Assembly: GCF_963920485.1 (NCBI RefSeq)
Contig: NZ_OY986431.1
Coordinates: forward strand, 1,922,001 to 1,986,000
Source: Cyanobium usitatum str. Tous
Lineage (GTDB): Bacteria > Cyanobacteriota > Cyanobacteriia > PCC-6307 > Cyanobiaceae
DNA length: 64,000 nucleotides
Direction of reading: 5' to 3'
How positions within the stretch are numbered: the stretch's first letter is position 1; each line of letters opens with the position of its first letter. Both the position numbers and the translations under genes were made by a program. This document shows positions 18,563 to 27,170 of this stretch, one piece after another. Below the pieces are notes generated by a model, which ran no database searches, was not told the DNA's origin, and was given only the letters and a program-made list of their open reading frames with translations.

Positions 18563-20154
18563 TTCTCACCAGCGCCCGGCCAGGCCTCCTCCGGAACCCT
18601 CTGGCGGAACAGGTCCACCAGAGCCTGAATCACAGCCTCAATGGCCATACCGTCCGTAACCAGCTCCACCGCATCCTCTGCCTGGCACAGCGGCGCCACC
18701 TCCCGGCTGGAGTCCTGCTGATCACGGGCAGTTATCTGGGCCTCCAGCTCAGCCAGCGGAGGCACCGCAAAGCCCCGGCTCTCGAGGTCTTGGGCGCGGC
18801 GGCGGGCCCGCTCCGCCGCCGTGGCCGTGAGAAAAACCTTGAGCTCAGCGTCGGGGAAAACGGCGGTGCCGATGTCGCGGCCCTCGGCCACCAGCCCCCC
18901 CTTGAGCCCCATGGCCTGCTGCTGGGCCGTGAGGGCCTGGCGCACACAGCCGTGGGCAGCCACCAGGGAGACCTGGGCCGTTACCTCCGGGCTGCGAATC
19001 GCCTCGGTCACGTCGAAGCCATTGATGCTCACCAGCTGCTCGCCGGCGCCGCCAGCACTGAGCTGCAGATCCAGGCCCAGCAGAAGGGGTTCCACAGCCG
19101 CCGCAGCGGCAGGGTCGGCTCCCTGGCGCAGCACCCACCAGGTGAGGGCCCGGTACATGGCGCCGGTGTCTAGATAAACCAGGCCCATCTGGCGGGCAAA
19201 GGCACGGGTGACGGTGCTCTTGCCCGCTCCCGCTGGTCCATCAATGGCAACGATCGGCAGACGAGACATCAGAAAACAATGGTCGATCAGGCGGCTTGAA
19301 CCGCAGTGCACCGCAGCGGCGAGCAGGGCCAGGCCTTGCACTTGCTGCAATGGCTCCAAGCTATGGGGAGCCACAAGCTCCACATAATCCACCCTCAGGC
19401 CCGCCGCTTCCAGCTGCTGGGCCAGCTGGGAGGTCAGCGCTGGGGCCTGGAAGAGGCCACCACGCACTTGGGCAGCCGCAGCCGCCAAAGCAGCGGGCAG
19501 CGCCGCGGCCTGCTGGCGCTGGGAGGGGGAAAGGCGACGGTTGCGGGAGCTGCAGGCGAGCCCATCGGCCTCTCGCACTGTGGGACAGCCCTTAATGCGC
19601 AGAGGCAAGCCCAGATCCGCCACCACCCGCCTCAGGATCACCAGCTGCTGCCAATCCTTTTCGCCAAGCAGCAGGAGATCAGGGCGCACCAGGGTTAACA
19701 GGCGAATCACCACGGTGGCCACCCCCTCAAAGTGCTGGGGCCGGTGGCGGCCACAGAGCCCCTGGCGCAAAAGCAAAGGCGGCGCCACCCGGGTCAAGCC
19801 CGCCTCGCCCCGGGGGTAGATCTCCGCCACGCTGGGAGCAAACAGGGCCGTGGCACCGGCGGCGGCGGCTAGATCAATGTCGGAGCGGAGGTCCCGGGGA
19901 TAGGACTCGAGATCTTCCCCAGGACCGAACTGGAGGGGATTGACAAACACACTCAGCAACACGGAGGGGAGCTGGCCTGACCCTTGCCTCAGTGCCGCTG
20001 CCCGGCGAATCAGCTGCTGATGACCCTCGTGCAGGGCCCCCATCGTGGGCACGAAATGCAGGGGGCCCTGCTGCTGCTGCCGCCAGGCGGCTAGGTCTTG
20101 GCAAGTTTCGAGCAGGTCCAAGGAAAGAGCGGCGGCAGCCAACAAAAAACCCAC
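18559..20154 (-). CDS. panC/cmk: Fused pantoate-beta-alanine ligase and cytidylate kinase
   Basis: Residues about 20-290 form pantothenate synthetase (PTMGALHEGH, VFVNPLQF, LLGEKDWQQ), which joins pantoate to beta-alanine. Residues about 300-525 form cytidylate kinase (IDGPAGAGKST, LDTGAMYRALT, VAEGRDIGTAVFPDA). This PanC-Cmk fusion is typical of cyanobacteria, so it is expected and not a misassembly. The frame opens at a GTG (20154) whose first codons lie inside the T-run of the rlpA terminator, so the true start is probably a downstream TTG, for example the one in SLDLLE at about residue 12. Confidence 0.93.
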   Translation of the reverse strand: MGFLLAAAALSLDLLETCQDLAAWRQQQQGPLHFVPTMGALHEGHQQLIRRAAALRQGSGQLPSVLLSVFVNPLQFGPGEDLESYPRDLRSDIDLAAAAGATALFAPSVAEIYPRGEAGLTRVAPPLLLRQGLCGRHRPQHFEGVATVVIRLLTLVRPDLLLLGEKDWQQLVILRRVVADLGLPLRIKGCPTVREADGLACSSRNRRLSPSQRQQAAALPAALAAAAAQVRGGLFQAPALTSQLAQQLEAAGLRVDYVELVAPHSLEPLQQVQGLALLAAAVHCGSSRLIDHCFLMSRLPIVAIDGPAGAGKSTVTRAFARQMGLVYLDTGAMYRALTWWVLRQGADPAAAAAVEPLLLGLDLQLSAGGAGEQLVSINGFDVTEAIRSPEVTAQVSLVAAHGCVRQALTAQQQAMGLKGGLVAEGRDIGTAVFPDAELKVFLTATAAERARRRAQDLESRGFAVPPLAELEAQITARDQQDSSREVAPLCQAEDAVELVTDGMAIEAVIQALVDLFRQRVPEEAWPGAGEN

Positions 20155-20174
20155 CCGCCAGATTGGCGGATGGG
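20144..20174 (-). terminator. Intrinsic terminator of rlpA
   Basis: On the minus strand CCCATCCGCC-AATCT-GGCGGGTGGG (one A-C mismatch in a 10-bp stem) is followed by six T. It lies 28 bases past the rlpA stop and ends at the very start of the panC-cmk frame, separating a secreted envelope protein gene from the metabolic gene. Confidence 0.85.
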
Positions 20175-20202
20175 CTGATCAAGGGAGCAGGCTGGGCTCA
20201 GC

Positions 20203-20754
20203 TCACTGGAGCACTTCGAGGCGCACTTGAGCTACGCCACTGGCGGTGAGGCCTAGGGATTGGGCAGCTCCATGGGCAATGTCAATGACGCGATTGCCGT
20301 GGAAAGGGCCCCGGTCGTTGATGCGCACAACGGCGGTGCGGCCGTTCCCAAGATTGGTCACACGAACCTTGGTGCCGAAAGGCAGGGTGCGGTGGGCCGC
20401 CGTGAGGGTGCCAGGACGAAAGACTTCGCCATTGGCCGTGCGGTTTCCAAAGAAGCCGGGGCCGTACCAACTGGCCTCACCCTTGGAGCTGTGCACCACA
20501 CGGGGCGCTGGCTTGGGGGCAGGAGCGATACGGGTCGGAGGGGCCTGCTTGATCTGGGTGTCAATTGGTGACAGCTCCAAATCGACCTCGCGGATGGCGA
20601 CTGCAGGCGTTGGGCCTTGGGGCTCAGGGCTGGAAACAGCCATCGCTACAGCATCATTGCTGGTTGCGGCGAGGCTGGACTCGGCGATGGCGGGAACCAA
20701 AGCACTGCCGGAGAGAAGCAGGGCGAGGGCCCCAAGGGAGAAGGTGCTGCGCAT
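20203..20754 (-). CDS. rlpA: RlpA-like septal ring lipoprotein/lytic transglycosylase (double-psi beta barrel)
   Basis: The 183-residue protein has an N-terminal signal peptide (RSTFSLGALALLLSGSALVPAIAE in part), a Pro/Ala-rich linker, and a C-terminal RlpA double-psi barrel: GEASWYGPGFFGNRTANGE, TAAHRTLPFGTKVRVTN and INDRGPFHGNRVIDIAHGAA. The conserved Asp in INDRGP is present. No lipobox Cys is visible near the signal cleavage site and no SPOR domain follows, so it is likely a periplasmic enzyme acting on glycan strands. It ends in a clear terminator. Confidence 0.87.
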   Translation of the reverse strand: MRSTFSLGALALLLSGSALVPAIAESSLAATSNDAVAMAVSSPEPQGPTPAVAIREVDLELSPIDTQIKQAPPTRIAPAPKPAPRVVHSSKGEASWYGPGFFGNRTANGEVFRPGTLTAAHRTLPFGTKVRVTNLGNGRTAVVRINDRGPFHGNRVIDIAHGAAQSLGLTASGVAQVRLEVLQ

Positions 20755-21129
20755 AACAAACGAAACTCGCCGCTATTGCGGCAATCACCAGCCAGAGGCA
20801 ATTAGTGATTCGTCAGCGTTGGATTCGCTCTCAAACTGAATGGAGTTGAGATACGAATTCGCCTTCGGGGTTCCTATCGGGAATTGACGACAGGGCAAAG
20901 TTAACTGCTTCAGCTGGCCGTTTCGGTCAAAAACGACACCTACAAGATTGATCAGCAATTGTCATCCAAGCGGCCAGGGCAGGCGCCTACAGGGCTGAGC
21001 GGGGGTCGGCAAGGCCAGCAGGGATCAGCGACCCGAATGACAATCATCAGCGCAGCTAATCACCTGAGGCGCCAATCTGGCAATTGGCCCCGAATTTGGG
21101 CAGGTGGCATCAGAGGATCGGAGCTGCAG
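20755..21129 (+). other. Gene-free stretch between divergent rlpA and purM
   Basis: This 375-base region must hold the promoters of rlpA (minus) and purM (plus). A plus-strand frame is open through part of it, joined to purM, but its codon use is poor and it contains no family similarity, so I treat it as noncoding. I see no strong hairpin with a T-run, no tRNA-like fold and no clear riboswitch. Confidence 0.4.
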
Positions 21130-22185
21130 ATGGGTTCGCACGGGATGGACTACCGCACAGCCGGGGTGGATGTGGTCGCAGGCCGGGAGTTTGTGGAGCG
21201 GATCCGATCCAGTGTTGAAGCCACCCGGCGCCCTGAGGTTGTGGGCGGGCTCGGAGGCTTCGGGGGCCTATGCCGACTGCCCGCCGGGCTGCGGGATCCC
21301 CTGCTGGTCTCCGGCACCGACGGGGTTGGCACCAAGCTTGAGCTGGCTCAGGCCTACGGCCGCCACCACGATGTGGGCATCGACTTGGTGGCGATGTGCG
21401 TCAACGACGTCATCACCAGCGGGGCGGAGCCGCTTTTCTTCCTTGACTACATCGCCACAGGCAAGCTCAGCCCGGAGGCCATGGCTGAGGTGGTGGAGGG
21501 CATCGCCGACGGCTGCCGCCAAAGCGGCTGCGCCCTGCTTGGCGGCGAAACGGCCGAAATGCCTGGCTTCTATGCCCCGGGCCGCTACGACCTGGCCGGT
21601 TTCTGCGTGGCCGTGGTCGAGGCAAGCGCCCTGATCGATGGACGGGCGGTTAGCGCAGGGGATCGCATCCTGGCGGTGGCCAGCAGTGGGGTCCATAGCA
21701 ATGGCTTCAGCCTGGTGCGCCGCATTCTTGAGAGCCAGGCGGTCGATGAACTCACGACCCTGCCCAACAGCAACCAAAACCTGATAGACGCCCTGCTCGC
21801 CCCAACCCGTCTCTATGGAACCTTGGTTAAAGCCTTGCTTGCCAGCAAGGTGCCCATAAACGGCATGGCCCACATCACTGGCGGCGGCCTGCCTGAAAAC
21901 CTGCCCCGCTGCCTGCCCTCTGGAGTGCACGGCGTGATCGACCCAACTAGCTGGCAGCGTCCAGCTCTGTTCCACTGGCTGCAGCAAGCCGGCGAGGTGC
22001 CGGAGGCCGATCTCTGGAACACCTTCAATTTGGGGGTGGGTTACTGCCTGGTGGTGCCAGCAGCTGCAGCGGATCAAGCTCTCGCAATCTGCCAAGACAC
22101 TGGCTACGAGGCCTGGGAGCTGGGCGCGGTGGCCAATGGCAGTGCTGGCGAGCAACCGCTGGCAGGACTTCCCTTCAAGGCTTGA
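21130..22185 (+). CDS. purM: Phosphoribosylformylglycinamidine cyclo-ligase (AIR synthetase)
   Basis: PurM closes the imidazole ring of purines: FGAM plus ATP gives AIR. The 351-residue protein shows [29 protein letters not shown], the metal and nucleotide-binding [21 protein letters not shown] in part, [20 protein letters not shown] in part, and [13 protein letters not shown]. The frame is open upstream to 20959, but ATG 21130 has GGAG six bases upstream. ATG 21145 would start the homologous part directly. Confidence 0.95.
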   Translation: MGSHGMDYRTAGVDVVAGREFVERIRSSVEATRRPEVVGGLGGFGGLCRLPAGLRDPLLVSGTDGVGTKLELAQAYGRHHDVGIDLVAMCVNDVITSGAEPLFFLDYIATGKLSPEAMAEVVEGIADGCRQSGCALLGGETAEMPGFYAPGRYDLAGFCVAVVEASALIDGRAVSAGDRILAVASSGVHSNGFSLVRRILESQAVDELTTLPNSNQNLIDALLAPTRLYGTLVKALLASKVPINGMAHITGGGLPENLPRCLPSGVHGVIDPTSWQRPALFHWLQQAGEVPEADLWNTFNLGVGYCLVVPAAAADQALAICQDTGYEAWELGAVANGSAGEQPLAGLPFKA

Positions 22186-22351
22186 TCAGCCCGGCTGCCA
22201 ATGGCCAATTGCATCAGAGTGGGCTGCTGGCCCGGTCGGAAGCCGCTCTCCTGCCTAGGGTGCTGACCTCGAAGTTGATCAACACCTATCGCCCCGGTTC
22301 CTGAGCCAGGGCGATGTTCGAGCCATACGTAGTTGTATTAGGAGTGGCGTC

Positions 22352-23041
22352 ATGACGCAATCAATAGGTTCAACTCAGCGAATAGCGGCCCCAAGCCCCT
22401 TGGGCACCTCCGCTGCACCTCCCCTCGGCAGCGGTCAACGCATCACCCGCCGCCGCAGCTCGGCCGGCCCCGTAGCCCCAACCCGGCCGCAGCGCCCCAG
22501 AGAGCTTCAGGCAGCGCCCCAGCGGGGGGGAGTGAGGCCCACCTTCCTCACCCTGCGAGATCACGGCAAGGTCTATGTAGCCGACCTGCCCCGACTCTCA
22601 GACGGCCAACTGGCCCACGTGACCAAGGAAGCGCGGGAGGTGCTTGAAAGCCTGGGCCGCCGGCTTGAAGAGCTTGAGGCTCAGCCTTTCCTATCCCAGG
22701 CCGAACAGGACACCAGGATCCGGGCTTCTACCAAGCGGGATGTCACGGAGCGCTTCCTGCGCTCAATTGATGACGAGCTGCAGCTTCGCCATAACAACCC
22801 CGCCCTGAGGGCAGCGGCTGGTGAGTCTCTGGCTCGAGCCTTCCTGGAGCTGGCACGCCACCGGCTGCCTGGAGCCACCTTCGATTCCCTGCTGCAGGAA
22901 GCCCTGGCAGCCTGCGGCCCCGAAGCGGCCGCCGAAGCTGAAAGCCTCGGCGACCACGGTCCCAGCCCTGTGGTGCCCCTGGTACGCCACCAGGCCATGC
23001 CGGTGGTGCTCACCCTCGATCCAGCCCCCCAGGCCGGCTAG
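22352..23041 (+). CDS. Hypothetical protein with disordered N-terminus
   Basis: The 229-residue protein has a Pro, Arg, Ser and Gly-rich first 60 residues (GQRITRRRSS, PTRPQRPRELQ), then a helical core (LAHVTKEAREVLESLGRRLEEL, KRDVTERFLRSIDDELQLRHNN in part) and a Pro-rich end. No catalytic motif, signal peptide or membrane segment is visible. The acidic-basic helix pattern could bind nucleic acid or a protein partner; this is speculative. It resembles clade-restricted proteins of picocyanobacteria, but I do not recognise a named family. Its stop overlaps the end of the convergent reductase gene by four bases. Confidence 0.65.
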   Translation: MTQSIGSTQRIAAPSPLGTSAAPPLGSGQRITRRRSSAGPVAPTRPQRPRELQAAPQRGGVRPTFLTLRDHGKVYVADLPRLSDGQLAHVTKEAREVLESLGRRLEELEAQPFLSQAEQDTRIRASTKRDVTERFLRSIDDELQLRHNNPALRAAAGESLARAFLELARHRLPGATFDSLLQEALAACGPEAAAEAESLGDHGPSPVVPLVRHQAMPVVLTLDPAPQAG

Positions 23042-24009
23042 TCGCTCAGGAAGGGATTGGCAGGCATGCCCACCTGCAATCCCAGCGCCAGATCATCTAA
23101 ACGGCGGCGCTCCTGCTCAGACAGGTTCCAGGCCAGGGCCGCCGCGGCCTGCTCCACCTGCTCCGGACGGCGCAAGCCGGGAATCGGCAAAGCGCCGTGG
23201 GCCCGGCACCAGTTGAGGGCCACCGCCGCCAGGCTGGCGTCGCGATTGGCGCCGATTCGGGCCATCTCAGCCTGGAGCTCAACCAAGGCGGGGGCTAGCC
23301 GGCGGAACAAAGCCCCCCTTGGCCCCCTCGGCAAAGGCCCAGCCGCCATTGATCTGGCCAGCAGCCCCAGGGCCAGGGGGCTGTAGGCGATCAAACGGAT
23401 ACCCAGCTCACGGCAGACCTCCGCCACACCGCCCGGCTGGATCGGATCGGGTGCCAGCAGCGATAGCTGTACCTGGAGGCTGCTGAGCTCCAGTCCCCGC
23501 TCGGCCAAGCGCCGGTGCACCGCCCGCAGGCGACGGGGCCCCATATTTGAAACGCCAAGGGCCGCCACCTCCCCCTGCTGCACCAGATCAGCCAGACCCT
23601 CCAGGAGGGGCCCCTCCTGCCAGGGGGCGTAGCGAGACGTGCTCCAGTGCAACTGCACCAAATCAATTCGACCGGCAAGGCGCCGTTTCGAAGCCGCAAA
23701 AGCCCGTTCATAGCCGCGGCGCCCCAGTCGCCAGGGGAAGGGGGCGAGCTTGGTAGCCACCAGCAGCTGGTCGCGCTGGGCCGCCGGTAGGGCCGCCGCA
23801 AAGCTGCCCAAAAGGGCCTCACTGCGGCCGTTAAACCTGCCAGTGCCGTAGGAATCCGCCGTATCAAAGGTGTGCAGGCCGCAGGCCACAGCCCGCCGGA
23901 AGGTGGCTTCAAGCACCGGATCCTGGCTCGGGTCGTAGCCCCAAAGAAATTGATTTCCCCAGGCCCAAGTGCCAACGCCGATGCCGGGCTGACCCACTGG
24001 ATGCGCCAT
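23038..24009 (-). CDS. Aldo/keto reductase
   Basis: The 323-residue protein is an NADPH-dependent TIM-barrel oxidoreductase: GIGVGTWAWGNQ, FDTADSYGTGR with catalytic Asp and Tyr, LLVATKLAPF with the Lys, LVQLHW with the His, ALGVSNMGPRRL, and a C-terminal PIPGLRRPEQVEQAAAAL in part that binds NADP. Substrate is unknown. The family is near-universal in Synechococcus and Prochlorococcus. The frame begins upstream at 24063; ATG 24009 gives the proper N-terminus (MAHPVGQPGIGVGTW). Confidence 0.9.
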   Translation of the reverse strand: MAHPVGQPGIGVGTWAWGNQFLWGYDPSQDPVLEATFRRAVACGLHTFDTADSYGTGRFNGRSEALLGSFAAALPAAQRDQLLVATKLAPFPWRLGRRGYERAFAASKRRLAGRIDLVQLHWSTSRYAPWQEGPLLEGLADLVQQGEVAALGVSNMGPRRLRAVHRRLAERGLELSSLQVQLSLLAPDPIQPGGVAEVCRELGIRLIAYSPLALGLLARSMAAGPLPRGPRGALFRRLAPALVELQAEMARIGANRDASLAAVALNWCRAHGALPIPGLRRPEQVEQAAAALAWNLSEQERRRLDDLALGLQVGMPANPFLSD

Positions 24010-24044
24010 CGTGGAGTTAGGTGCCAAAGCGGATACCTCCCAAA

Positions 24045-24218
24045 ATGCCCGATTCCCCCCCAACCGGCTGCGCCAGCTTGCCTAAGGCAGCCAGCTTGGC
24101 TAAGAACACCAGCGAGCCGCAGCCCCCCCTCGAGCCGGTTCTTTGCCAACACTGCGGACGCACCGCCAGCAATGGCATCAGCTGCCAGGGCAGCTGCGTT
24201 GCCGACTCGGGCTACTGA
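24045..24218 (+). CDS. Small Cys-rich protein, possible zinc ribbon
   Basis: A 57-residue protein from ATG 24045 ends with VLCQHCGRTASNGISCQGSCVADSGY. Four cysteines in a C-x2-C-x8-C-x3-C arrangement suggest a metal knuckle, while the N-terminal half is Pro/Ser-rich and probably disordered. I recall similarly ended short proteins in other picocyanobacteria, but no named family. It is divergent from the aldo/keto reductase, with 35 bases between, and followed by a secreted protein gene eight bases later. Confidence 0.6.
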   Translation: MPDSPPTGCASLPKAASLAKNTSEPQPPLEPVLCQHCGRTASNGISCQGSCVADSGY

Positions 24219-24226
24219 GCGCTCCT

Positions 24227-24730
24227 ATGGCGCGAATGTTCAGCCTGGGGCTGATGCTGCTGGCCTGGGCCAGCGCCGCCCAAGCAGGGGGTTTCGGCCG
24301 CTGGGAGATCGGGCTAAGGGGCTGCTCCCTGAGCCAGGGCCAGATGGGGCAACCCCAGCTATTGCGCGAACTGGAGCAGAACTGCGTCCGGTTGCGGCTT
24401 GAACAAAACATGGAGGGGCTGCTGAGTGTGCGCCTGATCACTCCCTCCGCCAACCAACTATTCGGCAGCAGAAGCCTGGTCTTCGCCGGTGTGCTCGCCC
24501 CCGGGCAAAAGCCGATGCGCTGCGGCGCCGATGGCGAATGCAAACCGCAATGGCCTATCCGGCTGGATGTGTCCACCGTCGCCACCAACGTGGAATTAGA
24601 CGGATCTGCAGCGCCCACCTTGCCCCGGGCCCTGCTGGCCAAGGGAAGATGCCTGCTGGAACGCCATCGCCTGAGGTGCGAGGCCAGTGATTCCAGCGGC
24701 CAGCTATGGGAAGCTCAGGCCCGCCTTTGA
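24227..24730 (+). CDS. Secreted hypothetical protein
   Basis: About 167 residues from ATG 24227. The N-terminus is a clear signal peptide (MARMFSLGLMLLAWASAAQA, cleavage after AQA). The mature part has five cysteines (GCSLSQG, QNCVRLRL, RCGADGEC, KGRCLLERHRLRCEASD in part), consistent with disulphides in the periplasm, and predicted beta strands. Upstream extension of the frame to 24143 overlaps the small Cys-rich gene and lacks a signal peptide. Function unknown. Confidence 0.7.
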   Translation: MARMFSLGLMLLAWASAAQAGGFGRWEIGLRGCSLSQGQMGQPQLLRELEQNCVRLRLEQNMEGLLSVRLITPSANQLFGSRSLVFAGVLAPGQKPMRCGADGECKPQWPIRLDVSTVATNVELDGSAAPTLPRALLAKGRCLLERHRLRCEASDSSGQLWEAQARL

Positions 24731-24765
24731 AATGAGGCGAAGCTTCAAGCCGAAGCTGTTAATAA

Positions 24766-24836
24766 AGGCGGCACCCAGATTCGAACTGGGGGTAAAGGAT
24801 TTGCAATCCTCTGCCTTACCACTTGGCCATGCCGCC
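24766..24836 (-). tRNA. tRNA-Cys (GCA)
   Basis: On the minus strand the 71 bases fold as a cloverleaf: acceptor GGCGGCA paired with TGCCGCC, D-arm with AAGTGGTAAGG, anticodon stem GGATT-GCA-AATCC, and T-arm with GTTCGAATC. The anticodon GCA reads Cys codons. Discriminator base is T; CCA is not encoded. Confidence 0.95.
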
Positions 24837-24880
24837 GGCCAGGGAGCAAACTCCCTGCAGCGGATCGTATCAGCCACGGC

Positions 24881-26131
24881 ATGTCCTCCCGTCTGCTGGT
24901 TCTGAGCAACGGCCACGGTGAGGATCTGATCGCCCAACGGGTTCTGCAGGCCCTCCGGGCACGGCGGCCCAACCTGGAAATCCAGGTGCTGCCCCTGGTG
25001 GGGCTCGGCGAGGCCTTCAGCGCCGACGTTGCTGCCGGTCACCTGCAGCGGATCGGCCCCCAGCTGCAGCTGCCTAGTGGTGGCTTCAGCAACCAGAGCT
25101 TGCGCGGCCTGGCCCGCGACCTCGGGGCGGGCCTGCCCCTGCTGAGCTGGCGCCAACTGCAACTGGTGCGCCACTGGGCCCGTCAAGGCAGCCCGGTGCT
25201 GGCAATTGGCGACCTGCTGCCCCTACTGCTTGCCTGGAGCGGCGGCGGCAGCTTCGGCTTCATCGGCACCCCTAAAAGCGACCACACCTGGGCCTCGCCA
25301 GCACCAGCGGGCTGGGCGGCCACACCGCTCGCTGATGCTTACCACCGCTGCAAGGGCAGCGAATGGGATCCGTGGGAATGGGCGTTGATGGGCAGCCGGC
25401 GCTGCCGGCTCGTGGCCGTGCGCGACCAGCTCACCGCCCAAGGGCTGCGGCGCCACAAGGTGGCAGCCCTGGCTCCTGGCAACCCAATGATGGATGGCTT
25501 CCGCCACACCCCTCTGCCGGCCGGGCTGGCAAGCCAGCGGCGCCTAATCCTGCTGGCCGGCAGCCGCCTGCCCGAAGCCCTCGGCAATGCCCGCCGGCTG
25601 CTGGGCTGCCTCAGCCTGCAGCAGCCGCGGCAGCCAACCACCGTGCTGGTGGCCTCTGGATCGGCGCCTACGGCCGCCGCCTGGGCCGAGTTGTTGGAGC
25701 AAGCGGGCTTTACGCCCCTAGCGCCTGCGGCAGCTAGCGCCGCCAGCGGAGCAATTAGCAGCTGGCAGCTGGGCCGCTGGACCCTGCTGCTTGGCCAAAA
25801 CCGCTTCGCCACCTGGGCCGGCTGGGCCGAGCTGGGCCTGGCCACTGCGGGCACTGCCACGGAGCAACTAGCGGGGCTAGGGGTGCCCTGCCTGTCGCTG
25901 CCGGGCCCGGGGCCCCAGTTCAAGCCAAGCTTTGCTCGCCGCCAGAGCCGGCTGCTGGGGGGAGCCGTGGTGCCCTGCCATTCCCAACAAGAGCTAGCCC
26001 TAAAACTGCACCAACTCCTCGCCGATCCCAGCGAATGCGCCCGGCGGGGCGCCCTGGGCCGGGGGCGGATGGGGCCCGCCGGTGGCAGCGCCCAGCTAGC
26101 CGAGCTGGTGGAGCAACAGCTGCTGGGATGA
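24881..26131 (+). CDS. LpxB-like (lipid-A-disaccharide synthase-related) glycosyltransferase
   Basis: The 416-residue protein opens with LLVLSNGHGEDLIAQRVLQA, the N-terminus of a cyanobacterial family distantly related to lipid-A-disaccharide synthase. Further conserved parts are LAIGDLLPLLLAW, FIGTPKSDHTW, WDPWEWALM, ALAPGNPMMDGF and the C-terminal GTATEQLAGLGVPCLSLPGPGPQF, the nucleotide-sugar binding half of a GT-B fold. True LpxB would also be expected elsewhere with lpxA/lpxC. The substrate is unknown; an envelope or lipid glycosylation role is inferred from the fold. Confidence 0.8.
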   Translation: MSSRLLVLSNGHGEDLIAQRVLQALRARRPNLEIQVLPLVGLGEAFSADVAAGHLQRIGPQLQLPSGGFSNQSLRGLARDLGAGLPLLSWRQLQLVRHWARQGSPVLAIGDLLPLLLAWSGGGSFGFIGTPKSDHTWASPAPAGWAATPLADAYHRCKGSEWDPWEWALMGSRRCRLVAVRDQLTAQGLRRHKVAALAPGNPMMDGFRHTPLPAGLASQRRLILLAGSRLPEALGNARRLLGCLSLQQPRQPTTVLVASGSAPTAAAWAELLEQAGFTPLAPAAASAASGAISSWQLGRWTLLLGQNRFATWAGWAELGLATAGTATEQLAGLGVPCLSLPGPGPQFKPSFARRQSRLLGGAVVPCHSQQELALKLHQLLADPSECARRGALGRGRMGPAGGSAQLAELVEQQLLG

Positions 26132-26159
26132 TGCGGCCACCCCCGCAGCTACGTCGCCC

Positions 26160-26417
26160 ATGGCCGGCATCCCCGATCGGGCCTACAACGCCGCCTGCGG
26201 CATGTTGGCCAGCCAATTGAGCATCAGCCTGGCGGCCGCCCGGCGCAAGGTCGACGTGCGCAGCTCCCAGGAGGGACTGAAAGAAACCGCAGCCAAGCTC
26301 GCCCTGGCCCAGCAGATGCTTGCTGAAGCCCAGGCCAGCGGTGAAAACCACCATGAGTTGCTCAGCTCCCAGCTGGAGGCCGTCGGCAGCGACGAGAACT
26401 TCATGGTGGAGGACTGA
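26160..26417 (+). CDS. Small helical protein, unknown function
   Basis: An 85-residue protein starting MAGIPDRAYNAACGMLASQLSISLAAARRKVD in part, followed by long helices (GLKETAAKLALAQQMLAEAQASG) and an acidic end. It resembles a short conserved picocyanobacterial protein of unknown role. It follows the LpxB-like gene by 28 bases on the same strand and converges on the exonuclease gene. Confidence 0.65.
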   Translation: MAGIPDRAYNAACGMLASQLSISLAAARRKVDVRSSQEGLKETAAKLALAQQMLAEAQASGENHHELLSSQLEAVGSDENFMVED

Positions 26418-26432
26418 GCTGGCCGGGGCCCT

Positions 26433-27143
26433 TCAGCGGTTGCCGCCGGTGGAGTGCTCAAAGAGCAGGTGAAAGCGCTGGCGATCCAGATCGGCCAACA
26501 CCGGGATGCAGCCAAAGCAACGCTCAGCCAGCTGCCAGCGCTCCTCCCGCTTCAGCATGGTTTCCAACCGATCGCGAGCGGGAAGCAGATAGCGCACATC
26601 GCCGGCGGCGTAGGCCAGCTGGACCTCAGAGAGATCTTCCACCCGGCCCCAATCGGAACTCTGGGCCTGCTTGTCGAGCTCAATGCCCACCAGCTCCTGC
26701 ACCACTTCCTTGAGGCCGTGGCGGGGGCTGTAGGTGCGGCCCAGCCGGCTGGCCACCTTGGTGCAAAAGATCGGATCGACCGCAATTGCCAAGTTTTCAG
26801 CCAGGGCCGCCACGTCAAAGCGGGCGAAGTGGAAAACTTTTTCAATCGCCGGGTTTTCCATCAAGACCTGGAGCCGGGGTGCCGAGCTCTGGCCGCGGTG
26901 GAGGCGGATGCAGCAAACGTTGTCGTGGTCGTCGCAGATCTGCACCAGGCAGAGCCGGTCGCGGCCGTGAATCAGACCCATCGCCTCGGTATCCACCGCC
27001 AGCGCCCTAGCCCCGGCGTAAAGGGCTGCCCACTCGGCATCAAGATCACCGTCAAACACGGCGAAGCGGGCAGGAGCCGGCAGATTGCTGGGAGCAGGCG
27101 AAGCGGTCACACGGAAAGGGCGAATGCCTTGCCATGCTGACAA
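26433..27143 (-). CDS. RNase D-like 3'-5' exonuclease
   Basis: The DEDD-type exonuclease domain is clear: ALAVDTEAMGL (first Asp and Glu), VFHFARFDVAAL (second Asp), and LSEVQLAYAAGDVRYLLPARD, with Tyr and the last Asp. At about 236 residues it has the catalytic domain only, without the HRDC domain of full RNase D, as in many cyanobacteria. It likely trims structured RNA 3' ends such as tRNA precursors. The frame starts at 27143; a GTG further in (VTASPAPSNL) would also fit. It is divergent from the next gene with few bases between. Confidence 0.85.
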   Translation of the reverse strand: MSAWQGIRPFRVTASPAPSNLPAPARFAVFDGDLDAEWAALYAGARALAVDTEAMGLIHGRDRLCLVQICDDHDNVCCIRLHRGQSSAPRLQVLMENPAIEKVFHFARFDVAALAENLAIAVDPIFCTKVASRLGRTYSPRHGLKEVVQELVGIELDKQAQSSDWGRVEDLSEVQLAYAAGDVRYLLPARDRLETMLKREERWQLAERCFGCIPVLADLDRQRFHLLFEHSTGGNR

Positions 27144-27170
27144 GCCATGCCCCCAAGGGGCGGCGTCACA

